A stretch of DNA of 64,000 nucleotides, from assembly GCA_025766275.1 (NCBI GenBank), contig JAFKAC010000168.1:29509-93508 (forward strand). Reading direction: 5' to 3'. Shown here one piece after another: positions 56,737-64,000 of the stretch (position 1 is the first letter of the stretch; each line of letters opens with the position of its first letter). The position numbers were made by a program, and so were the translations under genes. The notes under the pieces are model-generated. The model worked only from the letters and a program-made list of their open reading frames with translations. It was not told the DNA's origin and ran no database searches. This stretch comes from Lactarius indigo (taxonomy: Eukaryota; Basidiomycota; Agaricomycetes; Russulales; Russulaceae).

Positions 56737-57480
56737 GTGATGGTCGTCCGAAGGTGGGCAGGCACTGGCGGCAGCAGCGAGGGTGGAATGGTGGTGGCGG
56801 CAGCAGCATGGGCAGTGGTGGCAGTGACAGCTCCGGCAGTGGTGGCACCAGCAGTGAGTGGTGGCAGCGGCAGCGACGCGAGGGCAGTGGCAGCGGCAAC
56901 AGCGAAGGTGGTGGCAGCGGTGGCAGTGGCAGTGAGGATGGTGGCGGTGGCGGTGGCTGCAGCAAGGGTGTTGGCGGCAGCTGCAGCAGCTGCAGCAGCA
57001 GCGTGGGTGGTGGCAGTGGTGGCAGCGAGGGCGGTGGTGGTGACAGTGGCAGCAGAAGCGAGGGCATAGGGTGATGATGCCGAAGACAACGCAGAGGCAG
57101 TGGCAGAGACAAGGGCCTAGTAGGTGGCGGTGACAGTGACGGCGCAGGCGACAACGGCAACAATGTTGGCAACAATGGCGACAGCGCCATCAGAGGCACC
57201 GACGGCTGCACGGTGGCCAGAGGAGCGGCGACAGGCGACGACCAGCGGCGAGAGGCAGCAACCAGCGGCGAGAGGTGGCAACCAGCGGCGAGAGGTGGCA
57301 ACCAGCAGCAAGAGGTGGCAACCAGTGGTGACCAGAGCAACAGGCAGTGACCAGAGCAAGTGGCGGCGACCAGAGTGAGGGGCAGCGACCAGAGTGAGGG
57401 GCGGCGAGTGGCGGCGACCAGAGTGAGGGGCAGCAAGCGGTGGCGACCAGTGACCAGTGGCGACCAGAGCAAGCGACAGC
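56737..57480. repeat. GGTGGC/GGCAGC-rich low-complexity tract
   Basis: Inside the right part of the hAT element, after the transposase stop. G-rich units such as GGTGGCAGCGGC run to about 57075. Then come tandem copies of CAGCGGCGAGAGG(T/C)GGCAAC (57240-57320) and GACCAGAGTGAGGGGC (57350-57440). Long Ala/Gly- or Ser/Pro-rich frames on both strands are artefacts. Confidence 0.8.
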
Positions 57481-57893
57481 GAGAAGAAGCAGCAGCCAGA
57501 GAGAGAGCAACGAGGGCGGTGAGAGCACAGACAAGGCCAGTGGTCAGTGGGCAGACAATGCGAACAGTGCGCAGACAGCATGCAGACCGCAAGCCCAGTC
57601 TGTGCAGAGGAAGGGATGACTGGGGATCCCAGCCAGTCGTTCAGATGCTCAGTCTCACTGAGGGGGAGCCAGGTATACTCAGGGCTTGAAGCTTGAAGTT
57701 CGAGACTTCGAATTCACGCACGTGTTCATTGGCTTGGCTGACTCAGGCTACCCAAAATGGTACAATTTCCTATTCGTACTTTTGGGTGGCTTGAGCCAGC
57801 TCAATTTGGAGTGGCTCAGCTCAGCTCGTCCTTTTTTGGTCGAGCTGTGCTTAGCTGAGCCAAGCCAAGCTGAGCTGAGCCACAGCAACACTA

Positions 57894-59986
57894 CCGCAGA
57901 CCCAGTACCACCCGCGCTTTTGTTGTCTACAGATGTTCAGAGGGCATATATCGCCTTACGACGTGAAACACTGGAAGAATTAGCCAAGTTTAACTCCCAA
58001 ACCCTCAAAGTACTGGTGAAATTCCTAGGGAAAAGTGTCAAAGGGACGACTAAATCTGTCTTTTTGGACATACTGTCGAATTATGTGAGGTGATATCAGT
58101 GTATCAGCTTGGTAACTCACTCACTCCATAATAGCATGTTAACTCTGGCTGGTTCGACGCCAATGACAGACTAATCAACCCCCTGGGACCTTTGGAGGTC
58201 CTTGACGTTACTGCCATGATCATGTCTGACAGTGGGGGGATTAATGTCATGGATTTCAACATGGTTGTAGTGCTCTATGAAACAGCTGACAACTTGGAGG
58301 TGCTATGGGACCTTCCTGCATCATTGCTTGTCAAGTTATATTCTCATATAAATGAGAACCCGTCTCCAGGCTCTCTCAAATGTCTGAGTAAAAATGTATT
58401 GATCAAAAAACTTGGGGATGCAGTATGCTATCACTCACCACCTCTAGATTTACATGACACTGACACCCTAAAAAAGAGGAAACAGGAAGGGATCGTGGAT
58501 TCCGAGGGGAGGTTGAACCACCCTGATCTAATCTGTCTTACACACACCATGCAAGCCATTTCACAGAGGAAGAAGACTTGAGTCCTTGGTTGTGAGACAC
58601 TGCAGGAAGTCTGGAGTGATATGAGGAAAATGACTCTCCCCACCTGGTGTTGCCCTTCCCCCACACAGATCGGAGACAGTCAACATAGGAAGATCTCTGC
58701 CAATGGATGGCGGACATTCTGTACAATTCACCTTCTCATTACCCTTAGCTGTCTCTGGGGTCACTCACCACCCGAAAGCCGGAGACATAAGCTTCTTTCC
58801 AATTTCTACAGTCTCGTTCATGCGACTAAGATCACTACTATGAGATCTGCCACCAGTGCTAGTGCACAGGAGTTCCAAGATCATATGATTACATATCTCT
58901 GTGGTCTTGGCAAGCTCTTTCCAATGTACCAGCTAGTGCCATCACATCATCTCGTGCTGCACATAAAGGAGCTCCTCTGCAGCTTTGGACCAACTCATGC
59001 TTGGCACTGTTGGGTATTTGAAAGGTACAATCATACACTTCAAAAGATCCCCACAAATGGGAAATTTGGTGCGCATAGCATGTGCCCTCAATGTGACTGG
59101 TATTTATATTGCTTCCTTTTCTAGGCCAGCTCAAAATAACTCTATTTGAGCGTTTCTGTATGAACCAGAGACTAAGGGGGATCATCAACACGTTTGGCCT
59201 TAATTTGAGTCTAGAGAAACTTGTCGCAGCATTCAATCGGCACTTCGAGTCAACAGAATTGGGGACTTTGATGAGCGACATGTGAGGGTTTGAGAGCTCT
59301 ACTCAGACTACGGAACACCACCAACTAAATGCTGCGAAAAAGCTGGACAGTCTCACCAGCAAACTATTACAGGCCTATGAAGAAAGAAAAGCCCAACAAG
59401 AGACTGGAATATTTGGACGGTGCGATGGAGATGTCAACCCCGAGTCTGCACTTGCAGCAACTAATGTGCAACCCTGGCGACAGGCCATTCGCCTTGGTGT
59501 CAAGCACGACAAATTCAGTTGATATGGAGTTAGTTTCAGCACCATTAACTGTGTCCAACAAGACAGCTATGTCGCTATTGGGGGAAAGGTACCCAATGAT
59601 TGGCATGCCAGCTGCATTCTCACGATCTTCACATACACTCATTGAAGTCCCATACCAGAGTTGGGGGTCGTATGGAGACTTATTTTGTTGTGCAGAAGTA
59701 CGAGGAACTTACACAAATGGATGCGATGCATGATCCTTATTGTAAGCATCCCTTCATCGGTGGTCATCTTTACTATGACAAGGTCAAGGGCCCAGAGCTT
59801 GTGACTCCAAGTCAAATTCTGTGCCATTTTGCCCATACCCCATTTGAACACCCTCACATTACATCTCCATGTATCCACGTGTTACCTCTTGATCGGGTAT
59901 GTTGGTCCAATATGCTCCATGTACTCGAAAACTCACACGTGGGTATGGATAGGACTGAACTTAAACTTCATTTGTCACTGACATGA
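57894..59986 (+). pseudogene. Tnp2-family transposase, copy C, 3' part
   Basis: Resumes with TDVQRAYIALRRETLEELAK, a SAP-like helix pair, to SNY. An intron (58085-58134) leads to NSGWFDANDRLINPLGPLEV, DNLEVLWDLPASLLVKLYSH and LKKRKQEGIVDSEGRLNHPD. There is a TGA at 58579-58581, then EVWSDMRKMTLPTW and KISANGWRTFCTIHL. After a frameshift come LHIKELLCSFGPTHAWHCWV and FERYNHTLQKI, with an intron at 59069-59124. Later pieces lie in shifting frames and end with AMHDPYCKHPFIGGHLYYDK, CHFAHTPFEHPHITSPCIHV, TGA 59984-59986. This is the C-terminal half of copy C, separated by the hAT insertion. Several stops and shifts make it inactive. Confidence 0.8.
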
Positions 59987-60347
59987 TAATTGAGGAAAGC
60001 ACATTGTACTTCACTAGGTCACGGTGTCGTTTAAAAGGATCATTTGTCATTTGGTCTAATCTATATACACGAGTGTGTGGTCGAGAGTGATGTCAAGCCC
60101 AGACTTTTGTTGCTCATGTAGCTAGCGGCTTTCCCCTCCATGTGCGACATCCTATCTGCTGCGTTGGAGCTGGCACCTGACAGGAGCCATAAGACAAAGG
60201 AGCAGTTGTAGTAGCAGCTCTACATCCACAAGCTTGCCACCATATTTCTCGTGCTTGATGTGCACACGGTCCAGCACAACTGGCCAGTCAGGGAGGATGT
60301 GCATGTGCAGGAGGTGGAGGGAAAACAGTTAACAGTTCGGCTCAGGC
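59987..60347. other. Region after Tnp2 copy C
   Basis: A plus-strand frame around 60180-60340 (IFLVLDVHTVQHNWPVREDV, VEGKQLTVRLRLNKIG) has ordinary composition but internal stops. No element end recognised. Confidence 0.25.
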
Positions 60348-60932
60348 TCAACAAGATTGGTACATGCCTTCCATCCCCATGCCAGTGCATCCCTTCTCTC
60401 TTGAATTCTCAGTGTCACACGATAATTCATATACTTGTCTGAGGCTCCTCTGCCCCATGACCCTGACATTACGCTCCTGCTCTCTGAGAGTGCCAAAAAG
60501 CACTGCAGGGCACAAGCCATCGTACAGCATACTGGCGATGCGTAGTGTTACATGGCACAGTGGACAGCCAGGAGTGAGTGCAACCACAAGGTTGGGGCTG
60601 CTATCAAGCACAGCAATGCGTGGTGTGGTGGCGGAGGGCACATCCTGCACTGCGTGGGGAATGCCAATGAAATGGGGCAATGCAAGGTGAGTAAGACGTG
60701 CATGCACGAGCGCAGCGAGAAATTCGTTGAATAACACATAGGGGAGTGTATCAGGGAGTTGTGTGAGATGTGTGAGCATACCCGGCATGGTGGCAAGCAG
60801 CTCCACATGGAAGGCCGGTAGCGTCAGTGCTGATACTGTGCACATAGAGTGGAGTGCCAGTGCTAGCGCAAGCACAAAGGACGGGCTGTGCATGGGCGAG
60901 TAAGCACACAGTGTGAGGGTCGTCATGAGCAT
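60348..60932 (-). CDS. Hypothetical ORF, 194 codons
   Basis: An uninterrupted minus-strand frame, Leu/Ala/Thr/Pro-rich (MLMTTLTLCAYSPMHSPSF start; VALTPGCPLCHVTLRIASML). No family recognised. Together with 61330-61731 it may belong to one decayed gene on the minus strand. Confidence 0.3.
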   Translation of the reverse strand: MLMTTLTLCAYSPMHSPSFVLALALALHSMCTVSALTLPAFHVELLATMPGMLTHLTQLPDTLPYVLFNEFLAALVHARLTHLALPHFIGIPHAVQDVPSATTPRIAVLDSSPNLVVALTPGCPLCHVTLRIASMLYDGLCPAVLFGTLREQERNVRVMGQRSLRQVYELSCDTENSREKGCTGMGMEGMYQSC

Positions 60933-61329
60933 TGCGAGGTGCAGTGCCCCTGCTAGCTGCGTGACACGTGTGTTGGTCTCATGAGAGGATTAATCGAGAG
61001 TAGGGTAGGGCACGAGCTGCGCTGCAGTGCTAAATTGCTTCGAGATGCGGGACGAGGATGGGCAGCTGCAAGCATGGGATGTGAGCCAAGACATATGAGA
61101 GCGGGATTGGAAAGCTCTGGTGCACCTACTGTCGGGTGAGTCGTGGGCTGCACAGTTTGAACATCTGTGGGGCAGTCACTGTAATGTCCTTGGGCAGTAC
61201 TGGTGCAGGGGGCATGTGCAGAATCAGTCGAGGAGGACAAGAATGTGGGTGAGCTGAGTATGTGGGCATGGGTGAGGCATGTTTAGAAGGATGACCAGGT
61301 GCTGAGAGGGATGCTGTGATTTAGTACGC

Positions 61330-61880
61330 TCAAGAACATCTTGGACATGTGCAGGAAAGAAGGTGAGACTGGCGAATTGGTATGGGCCATATCGAACTCA
61401 GAGATAATGCTGGCACGTTGCCCAAGGCCGCTGGGAGAACAGATGTCCGGAGATGGAAGTAATGGCGAGCGTGTATGAGAGTGGGGCCACAGGACACTGT
61501 GATGGGAAATGACATCCTTTGAGGAGCTGTCCCCATCCCCTGTGGAAGGGTAACATGGAAGTAAAGGGGGTCAGTTGCTGGTGCGGGGATATTGAGATGG
61601 AAGATTAGTATGTCAAAGAGATCGTTGATAGTGAGTGCATGAGACTGGGTGCACCCCTGATGTCGAGGTTTTGAGAATTCTTGAACCCATGAGGAAAAGA
61701 AGGCACGGTGCGAAGAAGCTGTGGGAGTCATTGGGGAACTGGCAGGCTGGAAGTATCGTACTGCTCACTCATGCTTGATCGTGCAACGTGCAACCCAGGC
61801 GCCAGGTGCTGAAGCCAGCCAGACAAGGCAGAACTGCCCCAAGGATGATGTCTTCAACATCGATCAGTTGCGGGGTGGTC
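61330..61880 (-). pseudogene. Hypothetical gene interrupted by E4
   Basis: A minus-strand 133-codon frame (61731-61330) has protein-like composition (HRAFFSSWVQEFSKPRHQG, LTINDLFDILIFHLNIPAPA, HLLSCTCPRCS). The frame before it (to 61769) reads TTPQLIDVEDIILGAVLPCL and runs straight into the LTR at 61881. E4 therefore appears to have inserted in this gene. Unknown function. Confidence 0.35.
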
Positions 61881-63621
61881 TGTAACGCCACTACAGGGGT
61901 GTTAGGTACGACCTGTACCAAGTCAGTCTGAACGTGGGAGTACAAACTCAGAGGTTTGACTTCAGTAGAATGATGCACAAGAGTCACAAGGACGTAAGTC
62001 ACTTGGACTGTAGTGGAAGGCTAAGGTGTGAAGACCTAGCAGAACTGAGGAGTTGCAAGACAGGGATATGCATGAAGGCACTTGAGTGTAGTATTACACA
62101 GGAAGTCTAGTCTACCGTACAAGCTAGATAGAACTAGGTTTAAATACGCGTAAGGCTGTATGGTCTATCCAAACAGATGGTGCCATTGCCCGATCAAGAA
62201 ACAATAGGAAGTACATAAGGAGAACAAGGCATAGACATAGTGAGAATAAAAGGTGGATCACACAAGGTCACACATGGATGAGAACAAGATGGAAACTAGC
62301 ACATGTCAAGCTTTATCAAAAGAGATTGTTGATAAGCAAGGCGTGTGATAGGAACCAGATAATTGTAAAGTCCGCGTAATTGTACAGGGCTCGTAAAGTA
62401 TTGGGAGAGGAATAGCAGTGTCGGAGAAAGAACGAGTCTGGAAGAAATCGTAACATTACCCCCCATCTTGGTCTGAAGGTGCCTCAACTTCAGGACTTGG
62501 GATCTACGAGATTGTAGGTGTTAGCGTCCCAGTCGTTCTCCGGCCAGTCTGTCATGTCTGTGGGACAGTAATGGGTGTGAAGAAAGAAGAGGGGTCCTCG
62601 AGCTCCACACTTGTGGCACATCTCGTATTGTGGGCATCGGATTTCATCATGATTGGCATTGGTCTGAAAGCATCGTCCACACCATCTGCCCTGGGTAGTG
62701 GCTGCCACGGTCAGTGGTGAGGGTACTGTGAATGACGTGGTAGTGTCAGGCGACATTTCCCGACGTATTCACTCTTCCGCTTGTTGTGTGGTGATTACTT
62801 CAGTCACCATTTCTGTGCGGCAGAAGATACACTGGTGGGACTGATGCTCTTGGCTTTGACAGTGTCGACAGGCCGGTCTTGGCCTTGTGGGGCAGTTGCG
62901 TACTAGGTGGTGAGGACTGTTACAGTGGTAACACCGTCGTCAACGGGGTCTGTTGGCAAGTCGAGGGAACTCCACAGGTCCACTGCATCTAGGGGAGAAA
63001 GGGATGGCATAGCGGGAGTGGTGTAATGGGGCAGGGAGTGCTGTGAGGCAGGCATACTCGTTAGTGATGGTAGTAAGGGCCCCTGCATATTGCAAGCACC
63101 TTTTGGTGCTTGCTAGCATGAGGTCCACAGTGAGTTGTTCAGCTCTAAGCTTCCGAGCATCCTCCTCCAGTTTTTCATGCTTTTCATCCAGCTCCTTCAA
63201 AGCCGCAAGCCCCATGCGCAGGTGAGTCACTTCGGCAGTGAGTCATGGGGAGTTAAGCTTGATTAGGGTTTCGTCGAGTGCGCAGGCTCAGATGTCATTG
63301 GGGTCAAAGAATTGAAGTTGTTTGGCTGAGAAGGGGGGCACAGAGATGTTGGGGTGTAAGGTGGACAAGTAGACTGTTTCGCCATAGTGTGGTTGCCTAG
63401 CCCCCATCACTCCTACCACCTTGGTGAATCCTTTGCAATAGTAAATATACTTCGCAATGTTGAATCCACCCTCAGGTAGCGGGATTTGAAGGGGGTAGTA
63501 TTTTGGAGAGCCCAGCGTATCGGGAAGAAGGGAGCTCCTGGATCGTCAGTGTCTTCAGTGAGGGAGTCTGGTCAGTCATAGTTGATGGGGGTATGGACTC
63601 GGACAGGGGTGAGTGGAGTAG
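61881..63621 (-). mobile_element. Ty3/Gypsy element E4, 3' part (E1 family)
   Basis: A 575-bp LTR (61881-62455) is related to the E1 LTRs along its length. It is followed by a purine tract (on the complement, GGGGGGTAA) and the third ORF. The rest of the element is cut off by another LTR at 63622. The 5 bp left of the LTR (TGGTC) cannot be matched because the other end lies outside the window. Confidence 0.85.
62490..63621 (-). pseudogene. E4 third ORF: globular segment, coiled coil, zinc knuckles
   Basis: Order as in E1: a PKYYPLQIP segment, ARQPHYGETVYLS.., QLQFFDPNDI then TGA, ACALDETLIKLNSP then TGA, coiled coil (THLRMGLAALKELDEKHEKL), LANRPR then TGA, RRCYHCNSPHHLVRNC, CRHCQSQEHQSHQC, TGA, CGRCFQTNANHDEIRC, CHKCGARGPLFFLHTHYC. 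It stops at 62490-62492. The four TGA codons fall where E1 has Arg or His. The knuckle Cys/His ligands are all preserved, and this copy shows the cluster without the LTR that splits it in E1. Confidence 0.75.
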
Positions 63622-64000
63622 TGTTATGATTTCTCCGGACTTGTTCTTTCCTTTCCTTACTATTCCCACCCTGATACTATACGAGCCCTGTACAATTACA
63701 CGGACTTTATGATTACCCAGTTTCTATCACGTGCCTTGCTTATCGACGATTCCTTCTGATAAAGCTTGACATGTGCTAGTTCCGCCTCATTTCCACTCAT
63801 GCGTGACCCCATGTGATTCGCCCTTATTCTCACTATATCCATGCCTTGTTCTACTTATGCCTTTCCCCTTATTCTCCGAACGGGTGATGACGCCATCTGT
63901 TTGCTGTGGCCATACAACCTGACTTGTATTTAAGCCTAGTCGCACCTAGCTTGTATGGTAGACTAGACTTCTTGTGTAATACTACACTCGTCTAAACTCA
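63622..64000 (+). mobile_element. LTR of E1/E4 family, opposite orientation, runs off the window
   Basis: TGTTATGATTTCTCC.. matches the complement of the E1/E4 LTRs, including TGATAAAG.TTGACATGTGCTAG and the promoter TATTTAAG (63927-63934). It interrupts the E4 third-ORF linker. Left flank AGTAG (63617-63621) is the expected target duplication, to be checked beyond 64000. Confidence 0.85.

Larger units (their letters stand above)
43921..57893 (+). mobile_element. hAT-superfamily DNA transposon (13,973 bp including nested Gypsy E3)
   Basis: Ends are inverted repeats: TAGTGTTGCCGTGGCTCGGCTC at 43921-43942, matched by the complement of 57872-57893 with two mismatches. Both subterminal regions (43930-44160 and 57745-57885) are packed with GGCTCAGC/GCTGAGCC and CCAAGCCAAGCTGA motifs in both orientations, typical transposase-binding architecture. 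It encodes a multi-exon hAT transposase. Net length without E3 is about 6.3 kb. The expected 8-bp duplication is absent (GTATTTGG left, CCGCAGAC right). Together with the gap in the host Tnp2 gene this indicates a deletion at one junction. Confidence 0.85.

Noticed and set aside
56564..57592. 342-codon minus-strand ORF and overlapping Ala/Gly-rich frames
   Set aside because: Low-complexity G/C-rich repeats inside the hAT 3' region; no conserved segment.
43913..57901. 8-bp target duplication for the large hAT element
   Set aside because: GTATTTGG and CCGCAGAC do not match; no shifted alignment gives 8 identical bases.

Overview
This window is a transposon graveyard from a filamentous basidiomycete, most likely an agaricomycete. 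The reasons are short GT..AG introns (about 45-65 nt), Tnp2-type (CACTA/EnSpm-like) transposases of the kind common in mushroom-forming fungi, chromodomain Ty3/Gypsy retrotransposons, a BED-finger hAT transposase with many introns, and an agaricomycete-type hypothetical gene. I recognise no complete housekeeping gene. The density of nested insertions, solo LTRs and CpG-type decay suggests a heterochromatic, possibly pericentromeric, block (inference).

Layout. 1-2.6 kb: LTR-like promoter DNA, then a 5'-truncated Tnp2 transposase (copy A). 2.6-7.6 kb: minisatellites, a 1,450-bp non-autonomous hAT element with an exact 8-bp target duplication and a solo LTR inside it, and a ~105-bp tandem array split by a 730-bp solo LTR. 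7.6-12 kb: a broken Tnp2 gene (copy B) with a solo LTR in an exon. 12.7-21.2 kb: Gypsy element E1 on the minus strand, degenerate, with a solo LTR in its third ORF. 21.7-29.5 kb: Gypsy element E2 on the plus strand, nearly intact. 29.5-42.3 kb: fragments of hypothetical genes, one interrupted by a 1.66-kb DNA element. 43-60 kb: a three-level nest in which Tnp2 copy C contains a 14-kb hAT element, and an intron of the hAT transposase contains Gypsy element E3. 60-64 kb: a hypothetical ORF region and part of Gypsy element E4, itself invaded by another LTR at the window edge.

How the parts work together. Gypsy elements E1-E3 share one plan: Gag beginning at a GTG in a strong initiation context, a -1 gag/pol overlap with a conserved slippery-like heptamer, protease-RT-RNaseH-integrase-chromodomain, and then an additional conserved module. 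That module has a Pro/Ser-rich or acidic linker, a globular segment and a coiled coil; in E1 and E4 it also has a cluster of four zinc knuckles. It is fused to pol in E2 and separate in E1 and E3; in E4, where only the module survives, it matches the E1 form. I regard it as the least explained and most interesting system here. Across unrelated elements many premature stops are TGA where a sister copy has CGA or another Arg codon. The E1 LTR pair differs mainly by CG versus TG/CA. Both point to methylation-linked or RIP-like C-to-T decay.
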